Positions 12,366 through 25,120 of a stretch of 64,000 bases of DNA are shown in pieces. This DNA is from Erythroxylum novogranatense (lineage: Eukaryota; Streptophyta; Magnoliopsida; Malpighiales; Erythroxylaceae). A program made the position numbers and the translations under genes. Position 1 is the first letter of the stretch, and each line of letters begins with the position of its first letter. The stretch lies in the NCBI GenBank assembly GCA_029891385.1, contig CM057229.1, positions 7,101,001 to 7,165,000 on the forward strand, in the 5' to 3' direction. The notes beneath the pieces are model-generated. The model worked only from the letters and a program-made list of their open reading frames with translations. It did no database searches and was not told where the DNA came from.

Positions 12366-13110
12366 CTACATTCTGGTAGTGAGTATTGCCAATTTTATTG
12401 TAGTCCTGATTTTGTTATCAACACTATAAAAGAATTTCTTATGTTTCATATGACTCTTGCCAGAATGGGGTTTAGCATGAATGGTCAAGAGGGCTAAATC
12501 ACTCTTTTCTTTTCTAAGTTTCTCTTCCTCAACCACAAATTTGGTAATAAGGTGATTAATACTCCACTTCTCGCCAATGGTATTATATGTTGTTTTGATT
12601 TGGGTAAATTCAATAAGGAGATAGTTTAAGGCATAATGAACAATGAAATTTTCATTTGGGTCAATAGGTTGGGCTTTCAGTTTGGTTTGAAGGTGAACCA
12701 TTCTCGAATAAATTCCCTGACACCCCTATTATGATCATACCTCATATCCATCAACTCTTTCGTTAAATATCCAGACTCAGCATTATTGGATACCTGGTAG
12801 CTATCTCCTATATCAGTGAGAAATTCTTTAGCGGATGTTGTGTCGGGCAAATCACTCAACAAGTGTTCAATAATAGTCCTCTTATTTGCAACCAAGCTAA
12901 GTCAATTGGATTTCTCCCACTTAGTCAGACTCTCTCTCTGTTCAGGTATACTTCCTTCATTAGGTACAACAAGCATGTCTTCCCTTAGTTCCATATCTAG
13001 ATCACTATGGAAAATTCTATGTCCTGCCTTCATCTTTTGTAATTTGAGCCAGTTAAAATTTCTACGATCACTTGATTATTATTTATCGCGAAGGAAATTG
13101 TTGAAGACAT
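12366..13110 (-). pseudogene. copia gag remnant
   Basis: The probable start is the ATG at 13110 (MSSTISFAINNN...LTGSNYKR). A stop replaces the usual tryptophan after YKR. 12895-12677 reads IIEHLLSDLPDTTSAKEFL, and 12701-12366 contains FIVHYALNYLL and EKWSINHLITKFVVEEEKL. These are standard copia Gag (UBN2-type) blocks. Gag would form the virus-like particle. It is broken by several frameshifts. Confidence 0.8.
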
Positions 13111-14543
13111 AACAAAATACATTAATAACAATAATAAGGGCATAAAAATAATAGTGAAGCCTAACTAAGAATCACACATTCCCCTTTAGGCAGAATGTAC
13201 AAGCAAAATCAGAACCTTAAAGATGAGCTATGAAAATGAGGGTACACTCATTCTGAAATTTCATCCCATTTAGACAGACAGATCCCCAAGACTATTGTAA
13301 TCCTCTATAACTCTATTTGAAATTAGGTCTTTAACTAAAACACACAACTAGCCCCTTTGGGTAGGTTCTTATATGCATTAATCAGAAACATTCTTGAAAA
13401 ATTATAAAAAAATCTCATAAATTACCGCGATTGATCCCACTTTGGTGGTAATCACCATAGTAATCCATGAAACTCTTCATACATGAATCAAAATATATTG
13501 CCCAATACCATTATTCAGTTCAAAAGAAGATGTAAAAATAAAAGACACCTCAACTGATCATGGATCAAATTAAATTGCATTCTAAAATAGGTTTTGTACT
13601 TATACAGTTGAATAAACAAGCAAGTATCACATGCAATTTAATAAATACATATATGATATGATTGAGAGAGAGTGACTGCTATAAACATATCCAAAATAGG
13701 GTAATAATAATTTCCAGTGTATCAGGTTAAATAAAAAGTTGAAAAAATGAATAAAATATACTAGTAATATTTCTTTTATAAAAATATTCAATGGCAGCAG
13801 AAAAATTATGAAATATATAAAAAATCAAACTCAAAAAATGGAACAGAGCAGAAAAATAAAGCACAAAAACAAATTTTGTGGGGCCCACAAACTCCTACAC
13901 GTGTCATGAGTGAGAGTGGGCATGTGCAGGACGTGTCTTCATCTTCCTCCAACCGAGTTGGAGTTGTAGAAAACTGGATCGCAGGTCAAAAAAACAGGTC
14001 AAGATCAAAAGGCTTCTTTTTTCTTTGTTTTTGATTCTTTTTTCATGCTTAATCCGTAAAGAAACTTGTTCAAATGTAGTTTCAATGAAAAACCCTCAAG
14101 AAATTTCAAGAATCGTGATAAATTTATGGATCAAAACTGGGTTGAAATCAGTTTTCAAGGCTTGAAATGTTTTCTTCGAAAAACAACCCTAAAAAATCAA
14201 TTTTTCTTCAATTTAAACACATATCATCAACGAAAAACGTGAAGGAAACGTGAATCAACAAAACAAGTAAGATTTCAAGTGTATTTGGTAAAATTCAAAT
14301 CGGGTTCAAGGATTGTGGTTTGTGCTACGAAATTCTCAGTGCACAGTACATGAAAAATAAAAAATCATACATCAATTGAATCATGAGATTAGGATCTACA
14401 AAAGCCCCAAGGTTTTAGGGATCAATTTTGCGAATTTACATTAACACAAAAATCACACATTATGAGCAAATAAAAGTGCAAATTATGATCCTAATTATCA
14501 ATCATCAACAACAATCATCAGATTCCTTGTCACATAATTCATA
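13111..14543 (-). other. untranslated leader of the second copia element
   Basis: AT-rich sequence between the primer-binding site and the gag start, unusually long at about 1.4 kb. No open frame or protein motif was recognised. A further nested insertion in it cannot be excluded. Confidence 0.55.
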
Positions 14544-14556
14544 GGCTCTTATATTA
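14544..14556 (-). other. primer-binding site, tRNA-iMet type, degenerate
   Basis: Minus-strand TAATATAAGAGCC matches the canonical copia primer site TGGTATCAGAGCC at 10 of 13 positions and lies 2 bp from the 5' LTR. It sets the element's orientation as minus. Confidence 0.75.
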
Positions 14557-14558
14557 AA

Positions 14559-14965
14559 TGTAAGAAGTCAAAATTATGAATCAATTGTGTGACAGGAAAC
14601 ATAGATACTTATTCGTTGAAGACATAATTAACAAATTGTGAAAGCATCACGCAATGGTTTGGTGATGACCAACACTTTCACAATAACTCCGCTCTTTTGA
14701 AAAATACTATTCTTAATCAAGCATATTATAAAAGACCATACATATGTATGTACAGGGAATGCAACAGGACCTAACCACAAATAGTAACCGTAGGCCTGTG
14801 TTAGGGTTAGGCCTATATCATTAATCACACTAATGATGTTAAAGTGTTTAAGTCCAATAGGAATCACAATAAAAGTGAACCATAAGCATATCAATAGGAT
14901 CATTAGCTTGTCTTTAATAAAAACAAAACTCTAATGGATTGTAGCCCACAAAATATATTCTAACA
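14559..14965 (-). repeat. 5' LTR of the second copia element
   Basis: 407 bp, plus-strand TGTAAGAAG to TTCTAACA, pairing with 3857-4283. Shared segments include tgtgaaagcatcac, accatacatatgtat and cacaaaatatattctaaca. Confidence 0.88.
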
Positions 14966-15327
14966 TCTGATACTACCGAACTCTTTCTTTAATGTCTTCC
15001 ACTTTGTAAGATAATCACATATATGGACAGAACTTATTAAACTCTTGAGTTAGAGAACTTGCACCCTCTTGTTTCAGTGGGGAGGTTCACTTAGCACAGT
15101 TTTACGAAGCCCCGTTATGTGGTTCCCTCATTAGTGTAGGATACGTGGTTCGTAATTGCTTCTAATTTAAAGGATGATGGACAGAAAGTAGATATATTAT
15201 ACCGATAAATATCAGCAAAATTATATCAAGCATTTTTTAAAATTAATTACTAATGTAAGCATTTGGTAGATTATGAATTTTGACAATTGATGAAATCGGA
15301 CCCATTGACCCAGGAAGCCCCCAAAGC
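14966..15327. other. intergenic, 3' flank of the P450 gene
   Basis: Sequence between the copia element and the stop codon of the P450 gene. It should hold that gene's 3' UTR, but no clear poly(A) signal was identified and no other feature was seen. Confidence 0.5.
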
Positions 15328-17284
15328 TTAGGAGAAGAGAGTGATCATGGACTCTCGAGGAGTGCAAGCAGCGACCAAGGGCCGAACCCTAGCCAGAGTG
15401 AGTCCATCTCGCTGATCCATATCCAACATCTCTTCACCAACTCGTCCCCAGTCAAAGCAATGAATGAGCGATCCCAAGGCTAACATAATTGTGCGCATCG
15501 CCATGGCACCACCTGGACAAGCTCGCCTTCCCATTCCAAAAGGAATGAACTTTGACCCGTCTCTCTCGCCTTCGAACCCCTTGAACCTCTCTGGCTTGAA
15601 AATCTCAGGCTCTTCCCACACATTTGGGTCCCTATGCATAGCCCACGCATTTACCATCAAAATCGTGTCTTTCTCTACCTTGTACCCTGAAACGGAGATG
15701 TCATCAGATGGGCAGTGGGGTAATAAGAGTGGAACCGCCGGGTATAGCCGTAACGTCTCGTTGACGACACAACGGAGATATGGTAATTTTGTAATATCAG
15801 ATTCCTCTAGCAAACGGCTGTATCCTGCCTGGGTGTCAATCTCAGCTTTCACTTTCTTTAGTTCTTCGGGATGATTGAGAAGAAGAGACATTACCCATTC
15901 CATGGTGAGAGCTGTCGTATCTGTTCCTGCGATGAACATTATCTGCAGAAAGCATTATGACAAGTTGTGTTTACTTAAACAGCACTAGTAACCACAACTA
16001 TTGACTAAGTACAAAAACTAATAATCATCTGAGTATTTAATTCTAATTACAGTCTTGAAAATTTGGTCGCTCAAGAATTGACGTGTTTGAACTTTGAATT
16101 CAATAACCTTTTTTTTTTTCCTATGAATGGCAATAAGTTGTTAGAAAATTTCCTATGAATGGCAATCAACAAGCGTACGTTTACCAAGTCAAATATCGTG
16201 CCCCTCTACGACGGAAGATGGCACAGCTAACCTGGCGAATATCATTACTTAAACTGCCAAGAGTCAAACATTTCGGACCATGAACGAAGCAGGAAAATGA
16301 CATTTGATGCTTCGATTAAAGAAATTAATTTTAAAAGGTTTAAATATATGTATAGCGAAGAATTAGGTGGTTAAGTTAGGCTCTGCTAAGACAGATAATT
16401 ACCAATATAATACCCTTGATAATATCATCTGAGTAGAAGTTGGGCTGCGACTTTTGGAGGGATAGTAGACTTTCGATCACAGTCCTGTCAGCAATACCTG
16501 AAGGAGAAACTTTAATCTTTAGTCGAATTTCTTCTACCAAATCCTGCAAGAACTTATCCCTTTTCCTATGCAAATCGATCCAGGTGTTCTCCACTCCCTT
16601 GTATCCAAGTAATCTCAAAGCCGGGAAAAATTCACATAAATCCATGGACATAACAGGGACGAACGTTTCTTTGAGCTCCAAAAGATACTGTTTCCCTGAG
16701 TCCGTGCACGCCTCCTCATCTTCAACACACTTTTTCCCAGCAGCCAATCTCATATTTATATTGAACGATAAGAGCATGAAGAAATGATGCAAGTCCACTG
16801 CCTTTGTATTGGAGACTTTCGACACTAATCGTAGGATGCTACGAACTTCTTCAACCCGGACAAAAGAAGACTTTTGCAGACTATTGTTGGACAGCATTTC
16901 TGCGACAGTAAAGCGCCTGAGCTTTTTCCATAGATCTCCGTGAGGAGCAAAGACAAAGGTAGTATAGTCGTAAGTCGTATGATCTGCAACCAGAGAGGGA
17001 GGCCTATTTGCGAGGACAATATCGTTCCTGGTGAAACACTCTTCAACAGCTGAGGGAGAAGATAACACAAGCGCAGATCGGTATCCCAACTGAAGGTAAA
17101 GAATGGGGCCGTACTTCTTCAGTAAATTCTCAAGTGATCGGTGAAGTGGTTGTTTAACAAGGTGGAGGTGTCCGATTATGGGTAGAGATAATGGACTTGG
17201 TGGTAAACTTTTGCTGCCACATAACACATATTTGACGAGTAAAATTGATGCAAAGAAAGCAAGAAAGTAGCAGAGGTTTTCCAT
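15328..17284 (-). CDS. cytochrome P450, CYP81-like, apparently intact
   Basis: A two-exon gene. Exon 1 is 17284-16403 (294 codons), the intron 16402-15943 (460 bp, GT...AG, phase 0), and exon 2 15942-15328. The product is 498 aa, normal for a plant microsomal P450. Residues 1-22 form the ER membrane anchor, followed by the proline-rich hinge LPPSPLSLPIIGHLHL. W-x-x-x-R (LWKKLRR), the I-helix oxygen motif AGTDTT (about 299-304), ExxR (ETLRLYP, about 356), PERF (about 411) and the haem loop FGMGRRACPGG (Cys about 436) are all present. It would be an NADPH-dependent monooxygenase. The family resembles CYP81 (specialised metabolism of lignans, isoflavonoids or glucosinolates), but the substrate cannot be told. 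An upstream in-frame ATG at 17311 is possible; I prefer 17284 because MENL...hydrophobic is the usual start. Confidence 0.93.
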
Positions 17285-17356
17285 GGCGATGCCAGAAAAG
17301 TCTACAAGCATGAAAATTTAGGCAAGTCCCCAGAGGGCTTAAAAGCAAGTCATTCC

Positions 17357-17365
17357 TTTTTATTA
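17357..17365 (-). promoter_or_regulatory. possible TATA element of the intact P450 gene
   Basis: Minus-strand TTAATAAAA lies about 75 bp upstream of the chosen start codon, a plausible distance for a TATA box with a short 5' UTR. Support is by position and composition only. Confidence 0.35.
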
Positions 17366-17518
17366 AAGACCATCTCTGCTATGTTGACTAATAGATACAT
17401 AATAAATTAATTTGGAATTGACTCGGTAATTAGCATTTTAAATACAAAGTAGAATACGTCAGACACATGACACGAGAGAAATATTTCTTTCGACAAACCA
17501 TTTTGAAGAGAAAATGGA

Positions 17519-17915
17519 CATTCCAGTTCATTCTAAAGTTAAGATGGGTGTTTGACTACCCATGCTCGCACCAGGGCACGCTCTCCGACCAACCCCAAAG
17601 GGAACAAATTTGAAACCTTCTCGCTCCGCCGGAACCGTCTCAAATCTTTCAGGTATGAACTCACTGGGATTATCCCAAATCCCGGGATCCCTGTGCATAT
17701 GGCCCAAGCGTTCACTATCAGCATCGTACCTCCTAGAATTTCATATCGCCCAACTTTGCAAGTTTCAGAGGACATATGAGGTAGAGGAAGTGGTGCTGGA
17801 GGATATAGTCTGAGCATCTCATTTATGACATACTTGAGGGAGGGAAGCTTGTCGAGATCCGATTCATTCAACAAACATTCATGCCCAACCTGAGCGTCAG
17901 TCTCTATATGTTAAA
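17519..17915 (-). pseudogene. cytochrome P450 exon-2 fragment, truncated
   Basis: Minus-strand 17874-17539 reads LNESDLDKLPSLKYVINEM, RLYPPAPLPLPHMSSETCKV and [12 protein letters not shown], then shifts frame through the PERF region. The haem loop is damaged ([11 protein letters not shown] becomes [10 protein letters not shown] across a frameshift). The reading ends shortly after CPGA, as does the copy at 49178-49680. The ExxR glutamate pair has become EMLR. The 5' end stops abruptly near 17915. It is a non-functional relic of the cluster, duplicated elsewhere in the window. Confidence 0.85.
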
Positions 17916-18946
17916 TTTTATATGATTAAGCACATATATTAATTTAAATAAGGTTATATTCTGTAATAAGAAGAGTTTTCATTATGTTTAATATCAAGTC
18001 ACATCAGGAATAGAGAATTGATCGTGACTGTTTCCGTTTCTGCTCACATGGAAACAACAACGGAGAATTGATCCCGTGAACCTACACCACAGACATCTAC
18101 GTTCTCTCGCCTTCCTGGTCTTGACGTGCACAATTATAAGGGAAGTGACATCAGCTAGGCGTGGGCGAGAACTTGCACCACCTTCCTTATCTTCACTTGC
18201 ACAATTATAAGGGCCAGTCTTTTAATTTAACATCAAGTCACGTAAGCTCCTGGCGTGCGTGAACCAACACTCCAGACCAGAGTCCAGACATCTACGTTCT
18301 CTGTCTTTCCAAAGCGAACTTACTTAAGCGCACGATATAATACCCAGTAATTAGTTACAGTAATATTTTTGACGCTCTATGATAGATTCAATAAATATTT
18401 GACCCATACTAACAAGCTGTTTTTTTGTTGGACTTCAACCTATTTAAATATATTTTATTAAACCATAATATTTTTTATATCAAATCAAATCTTAATTTTA
18501 GCCTTAATTTTAAATTTGTAATTGATAAATATTCAAATGAAATTAAAATTTCAACAAAAATGTTTTGAAGGATTACAGTTTGCAAAAACCTTTATTTATA
18601 AGAAGAAAAAAAGACTTTTAGTAGTTAACTTTGTTGAGTCGACTACATTTAGGGTTAACAAAAGTTTGGCTTTACTGCAAAAAGTAAAAAGATTTATGCT
18701 AAATTTGAATTATTGGAAGACCAAATTAATTAATAACTATTTTAGAAACAATTCTATATACTTTTAAGGTAATCTGTTATATTTTATAATATTTTTCATA
18801 TTTTCAAAATCTTTTATAAACTTGAGATTCTATATACTTTTATATGGAAGTTTTGTTTAGCTATTATAAATAGACTCAACGTATTAATGAAGCGAAATAC
18901 AAAAATTGTGCGATGATGGTAGCATTATTTTTTCAACAAAAATTGT
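17916..18946. other. AT-rich intergenic DNA
   Basis: The first half contains a diverged local duplication: a segment with atcaagtcac...acatctacgttctct occurs near 17993-18105 and again near 18231-18305, each with a cacaattataaggg line nearby. The second half (18430-18946) is very AT-rich with no recognised feature. The short open frame at 18522-18767 has no known motif and looks like chance. Confidence 0.5.
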
Positions 18947-19216
18947 TGGCAAATTAAAATTGCCTAGAAAATAGATTTTAACATCCAATTACAAACTCAC
19001 AATTTTATTGATTCATAGAATGAAAATTTTACAAAGACAAACTCACACGACAAACTCTCACCACCAAAAACCGTTATGCGTTAGTTTGTTGAAACTAACA
19101 CCCAAACTTTTACACTTTCTCACTATTTCTTTCTGTACATATATACCATTCACCATATGGTCAATTGTCATATATATAGGCTTCTAACGTAGGCTCACAA
19201 GGTGAAATAGTTGGCA
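18947..19216 (-). repeat. 3' LTR of the third copia element
   Basis: About 270 bp, plus-strand TGGCAAATT to AGTTGGCA. It matches 35733-36019, including the opening aaattgcctagaaaatagat and the aggcttctaa...cacaaggtgaa end. Both LTRs begin and end with variants of TGGCAA/TTGGCA. Confidence 0.8.
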
Positions 19217-20230
19217 ATTTGTGTAGCGCAATTCGTCGTTGTTATGTATTCAACTTCTACTATTGAAAGGGCTACTACTTTTTGTTTCTTTGAGGACTAA
19301 GAAAATACTCTAGAACTAAGATGAAAAACATAGCTCAAGGTGCTTCTTCGTTTATCAATGTCTCCTACCCAATGGTTATCTGTATATCCTACCAACTCTA
19401 CTATGTTAGAATTTGAATAAAATATTCCATCATCAAATGTATCTTTAAATTCATTTTGCAGCTTGCCAATGAGATTGTCATGGAGAATTTATAAATCTGC
19501 TCACAATTCTCACTCTATAAACAATATGACCTAGTTGCAGTTAGGTAGCTCAAACTTTCAATAAGTTTTCTAAAATTTGTTGCGTCAACCAAATCACCAT
19601 TGTCATCTTTCACAACCTTTATACTTTCTTCAACTGGAGTTAAAATTAGCTTACACGAATCCATTTTGCGTTTCTTTAAAATATCTTTTGCATATTTCAG
19701 TTGTGAAATACATATGCCTTCATTTGTTTGCTTTACCTCGATACCAAGAAAGCAAGACATTAGTCCCATATTTTTCACCTCAAAATAAGCAACCATATCT
19801 TTATTGAATTCCTACAACAGCCTTGGATTATTACCAGTAAAGATCAAATCATCTACATGGAAATAAACTATAACAATGACTCCTTTTTTATTGATCTTGA
19901 TATGCAAAGTATGCTCACATGGACACTTATAAAAACCATATTCAATAATATAAGTATCAATATGAGTATACCATGCCTTTGCTACTTGTTTAATACCATA
20001 CAACTCCTTCTTTAGTCGGTAAACCTTATTTTCTTGTCCTTGCTTTACATATCTTTGGGATTACTCAATGTATACTTCTTCTTCAAGTACACTATTCAAA
20101 AAGGCTAATTTGACATTTATTTGATAAATCTTCCAATCACTTTGAGTAACAAGTGAAATGATCAAACGTACAGTGTCCAATTTGGCAATAGGTGAAAATA
20201 CTCTAGAATAATTGATACCTGACTTTTACC
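19217..20230 (-). pseudogene. copia RT (C-terminal half) and RNase H remnant
   Basis: 20003-19812 reads MYGIKQVAKAWYTHIDTYI and VIVYFHVDDLIFTGNN (the catalytic YVDD is FHVDD here). 19796-19515 reads YFEVKNMGLMSCFLGIEVKQ and GICISQLKYAKDILKK. RNase H remnants extend to about 19217. The frame breaks at the gypsy insertion and continues at 32735. Stop codons are present, including one at the insertion point, where a CAA-type codon appears as TAA. Confidence 0.82.
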
Positions 20231-21171
20231 TATATTGTTGGACCCCGATTCCGAAATCTAACTTAAAGCAAAACCATAACACTTACTAACCTGCTTTGAT
20301 ATCAAAATCTTTGGACCCGATTCGGAACCTATCCTCGGGACAAAATACCATTATCTTCAAGCGTGGTTCATTGAAATCTTTTCTTGCTCTGCTACCAAAC
20401 ACGATGAGCCCCGAACTCGGAGTTCGACCATTGAACCAAAAACGCTGATAAAATCATATCATAATCATAGCTCCCTCAAGTAAACTAAATTCTCACTCAA
20501 TCCGGTCCATATACACACAATTGTGTACTTCCTCTGGTTATCAGTCATACATAACTCATTTACATCAAAAAATAGAATTTACAAGTTCTCCTGGCATACC
20601 AAGCCACAATACAATACCAAGATCGAATATCCGAATATTCAAAGATTCAAATCCCATAATTTCCAATACCAATTTAACTTAGGATAATACAATAAACACA
20701 CATATAAATCGAAACCTTCACTTCCCTTTACCCGATCTTCTTCTCATCACCTGTGGATGGGAATGAAGGGGGTGAGCTTATAACTCGTGGGTAACAGGTT
20801 TATAACGAAAAACAAGCAAAACCATTGAAAAAGTTCATTTGTTGTACAAAAATCATAATAAGTTCATAAAATGCTTTGCTTCCAAATTCTCAGTCAAATC
20901 CAACATTCTGAGTTCAAACTCGTAGGGAAAAGTGTAATTTCATAGTGAAAAATGTTATCACATCAACACAACATGTTCATTCAATCATCAATATAAAATG
21001 CTCAATTTATGCACATACTGGACAATTCATAGATGCAATGCACAAACAAACAGCTAGAGGGTTCCATGGAAACAAAAGGGAGAAACCGAAGTTTACACCC
21101 TGAACGAAATGAGTCCATTCGGAGCTCAGGAGCTCATATGCCACAAGCGGGCAGCCGGAAGAAGGCTCTTG

Positions 21172-23711
21172 TGTCGGGCCCCGACCCGGAGACCGGACCC
21201 CAACTGTTGGATCCCGTTACCCAACCTGCATATAACTTACTATAGATGTTGGATCCGAGACCCAACTGTCCCGGGAGATGGTCCCTGGTGGAGCTCATTC
21301 CCGAGACACTTGCCTTGCTAAGACCCTAACTTGACACACTCTATTTGACTCACTTTGGTGGTGAGCATACACTGACTAAGGCTAGACCCTGACTGCTCTC
21401 GACAATCCTCAAAATAACACTCTTATCTAAGGATCTACAGAACAAGTCGACTTGTCTGATAAACAAGTCGACTTATCGAGACAAACAACCTGACTTATAA
21501 CCAACAAGTCGACTTATCGAGACAAACAACTCGACTTATAACCTACAAGTCGACTTATCGAGACAAACAAGTTGACTTATCTAACTGACAAGTCGACTTA
21601 TTATTCAAAAGCTTCACAAGTCCACTTATGGGTCCAATAACTCGACTTATATCTATTTTGAACTCAAAACCTAACCCTCTACACTCTCTCTTGACTTATT
21701 ACAAACACCATAAACACTTCTAAACCTCTCAACTCATCCACTCCACTCTCAACATGCTATAATCTCACTTAAACTTACATCATTCATCTACTCACATGAA
21801 TTCCAAAGCAATTTCATACAACTTTGGAAACTATGCTTAAACATGATAGTAAATGGCTTTGGGAGATCATGATAAATCATAATTCATGCATTTCATTTAT
21901 ATCAAAACAATGTTCTTACAATGCTTTAGTAGGCATTTCAAGCCTATTGCAATTCAAATCAAAATACATCTTGCCAAAATACATATGTTTTCTCAAAATG
22001 CAACCTAAAGCATTGATTACAAAAACATGAAATACATGGGCAAAACACTAAGATCTTGGAGTATGCCTTGAGCTCATTCTTCGAGATCCAGATCTTCACC
22101 TAGAGATGGGACGGGAAGAAGGGGGTGAGCTTTAAGCCGTGGGTAACACGTTTATATTTATACTACTAAGTGAATCTATTCATTACTCATACTGCTTGCA
22201 ATATTCTTATTAACAAATCTTGCAACTTGCATTTCACAAATTCATCAAGCTAACAACAAAATTTCATGATTCATGCATTCATCATTCTTGCTAACGATGC
22301 TAACACATAATCACATAGTTGATGGTTTGAAAAGTCCACGGGTTTCGATGAGCTACAAGTGTAGTCATATGTCGAGGAGTCCAAAAGGAACATCCTATGC
22401 CACAACAAGGCGGTAGGCGAAGGTTTTATTGGTCACGTGCACGTGACTCACTGTGGACTTAACTAACCCACATAACACTGAATTTCATGCATAAAACTAG
22501 ACTTGTCTTGTCCATCGATCGATTTTCTGAAAATGGATTTTCATGCATCCATAAAGTCGATTTTCTTGAAAATGCTACATTTCATGCTTAGCTCACATTT
22601 CATGATTCTCATTCATGCTCATTCAATTCATGGCAATTTCAAGCAATAACAAGGCAATGACATATACTATTAAAATGCTCATTTAATGGCAATCATACAC
22701 CATTTACATACATAATTAAGGCACAATTAATGCTTATCTCAAATAGTCACAAATCATTAAATTCATTAGTTAAAGTAGCATTCAACACTTACTAGCATAA
22801 AGATAAAAATGAAAACCACCTTATATCCTTGCTTAAGCTTGCCTAAGGAAGCTCCTCTTCTTGTTCTCCTCTTCTTTCTTGTCCTCCTTCATTCATGGCA
22901 AGAAAAGAACCTCACATCATTTAGGGTTTCTAAAATTGAAAACCTAATGAACCTTAATCATGAAATCAACCCTAGAATCACTAAACCCACTTCATTTATA
23001 AGCTATCTAAACCATAAAACCAACAAAAACTTAACCTTGAAAACATGACTTACCTTGAATCTTTAGCTAACCAAGTGATTTCTTGGTTAAAAAAGAAGCT
23101 CTAGCCTTCCTCCACACTTTTAACTCTTGAACTTTCTTCAAAAACCCACTTGAATCTCTTGGAAAATCACAAACTTTCTTCTTTCTTCTTCTTTTCTCCT
23201 CCACCACTGAAACTCTTCTTCTCCCTCTCTCAATTTTCGTATCCCTTCTTTTCCCTACACAAATTCATTTAACTCCTTCCTTATATACTTCCTCCTAACT
23301 CACTCAAGCCCATTAACCTAAGGCCCATCTCATTCCTCTTCTTTCCTTCTTCCTTCCTTCTTATCTTCTTTAACCTACTCAAACCCAAGGCCCAAGTCCA
23401 ATTCATTAAATTCCTTTTCTTCTTTTACACTACTAACAACTTAAGCCCATTTCATTTTCTCTTCTCTTTTCATTTCATTTGGACCCAAAGCTCAATTAAC
23501 ACATTAATTCCATTAATTCTTAACCTAACTACCAACCAACATATTAAATTTCATTTATTCACCACCTATCTCATTTATGTTACTACATGCTAATTAATGC
23601 CATATGCTATTTAATGCCATCATATTTAATTCGTGCTAACTCAATTTCTTAATTAGTCTAATCATGCTTAATTAAATAAGTAAATAAATAAATAAAATCT
23701 CGGGGCTAATA
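21172..23711 (-). repeat. 3' LTR of the chromovirus (2540 bp)
   Basis: Plus-strand TGTCGGGCCCC to GGGGCTAATA. The expected CA end is TA in both copies. It is highly similar to 28503-31045 along its length. Two open frames inside (21824-22030 and 22809-23048) recur in the other LTR and are not genes. Confidence 0.95.
21435..21655. repeat. short tandem repeats with AAGTCGACTT palindromes in the LTR
   Basis: About five imperfect 40-bp units built from ACAAGTCGACTTATCGAG plus ACAAACAACTCGACTTAT. Each has a SalI-type palindrome, some of them extended (ACAAGTCGACTTGT at 21442-21455). The same cluster recurs in the other LTR at about 28765-28975. Confidence 0.85.
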
Positions 23712-23726
23712 TTTCTCCCCCCTTAA
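23712..23726 (-). other. polypurine tract of the chromovirus
   Basis: Minus-strand AAGGGGGGAGAAA directly abuts the 3' LTR. It is a strong purine run for plus-strand priming. Confidence 0.85.
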
Positions 23727-23739
23727 GAAATTTCGTCCT

Positions 23740-24140
23740 CGAAATTCTTACCTGACTCATTGAAGAGGTGTGGATACTTCTCCTTCATTGCATCCAATGG
23801 TTCCCATGTCGCCTCTTCAACTGCATGGTTCCTCCATAGGACTTTAACCAACTGAATAGTCTTATTTTTGAGGACCTTCTCCTTGCTATCCAGAATTTCC
23901 CTGGCATCTCCTCATAGTTCAAATCATCACTCAGCTGAACCTCTGAGGTCTGAATAATGTGAGAAGGATCTGATCTGTACCTCCTCAACATGGAAACATG
24001 AAATACGTCATAGATCTGAGATAATTCTGGAGGCAATGCCAACCGGTAAGCTAACGGCCCGATCCTCTCTAGTACTTCATACGGACCTACATAACGAGGA
24101 CTCAACTTGCCTTTCTTACCAAACCTCATAACCCCTTTCT
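23740..24140 (-). pseudogene. gypsy integrase C-terminus and chromodomain remnant
   Basis: From 24129 the minus strand reads MRFGKKGKLSPRYVGPYEVL, LAYRLALPPELSQIYDVFHV and SMLRRYRSDPSHI, the GPY/F module at the end of chromovirus integrase. Next comes LSDDLNYEEMPGK, and after a frameshift LVKVLWRN...EEATWEPLDAMKE, the chromodomain block. The chromodomain is thought to guide integration to methylated-histone chromatin. It is broken by a frameshift near 23900. Confidence 0.85.
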
Positions 24141-25120
24141 ATGAGAGGTCTTAAGGAACACTTTGTCACCTATCGTGATACTCCATTTCTTTTTTCGTGA
24201 GCATCTGATAACTTTTCATTCGTCTCTGGCCGCTTTTAAGTCGCCGCTTAATCAAATCAATCTTATCCATCGTCATTTGAACCAATTCGTCCCACTAGCT
24301 TCCTCTCACCTTCTTCATCCCAACATATCGGAGTTCTACACCTCCGCCATATAGGGCTTCATAAGGAGCCATCCGAATGCTCGAATGGTGCAATTGTTAT
24401 AGGCAAATTCGACCAACGGCAAATGTTCATCCCATGCTCCTTTGAAGTCCATAACACATGCTCGAGCATGCCTCTAGGTCCGAATGGTCCTCTCTGATCG
24501 ACCATCCGTCTGGGATGAAATGTTGTGCTAAAACTCAACTTAGTCCCTGGGCTTCCTCGAAACTACTCCAAAATCTCGATGTAAATCGAGGATCCCCGTC
24601 GGATACTATGGAATACGGAACTCCATGCAACCTCACTACCTCATCAATATACTTCGCTAAGACTTGCAATGAATCATGTTCGCTTAATTGCCGAAAATGG
24701 GCCGACTTGGTCAATCGGTCTACAATGACCCATATAGCATCATGCTTCCTAAATCTGGGTAAACCCATCGAAAATCCATCGTAATCCTTTGCCACTTCCA
24801 TTCAGAATGGACAATGGATGCAACATGCTGAAGGTGCACGGTGTTCAACCGACTTCACGACACACTAGACATCCGCTCACGTATTCGCCTACATCCTCTT
24901 CATACCTTTCTACCGTAAATGCTCCTTCAAATCTTTGTACATCCTGGTGCTGCCTGGGTGCATGGAATAAGGCACATTGTGTGCCTCATCCATGATCTCA
25001 TCCTTAACCGCCTTATCATTCGGAATACATAACTGCTTCCAACTACCATTAGCCCATCATCCCTTACTTGCACTTCGATCGCTACTATGTTGAATTTCAT
25101 CTCGACTTACTTAATTTCAG
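24141..25120 (-). pseudogene. gypsy integrase core remnant
   Basis: 24801-24535 reads WVIVDRLTKSAHFRQLSEHD, then LHGVPYSIVSDGDPRFTSRF, giving the two catalytic aspartate blocks. The zinc-binding HHCC leader is seen in pieces at about 25000-24830. Further blocks down to 24170 are present in shifted frames. The integrase is inactive. Confidence 0.82.

Noticed and set aside
15464..15874. 136-aa plus-strand frame
   Set aside because: It is antisense to P450 exon 2, which has all catalytic motifs on the minus strand.
21435..21655. Dense SalI sites suggesting a cloning artefact or vector linker
   Set aside because: The cluster occurs in both LTRs with matching variants, so it is native to the element.
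21824..23048. Two open frames repeated at 29146-29352 and 30139-30378
   Set aside because: They recur because both copies lie in paired LTRs. There are no domains, and they are not genes.
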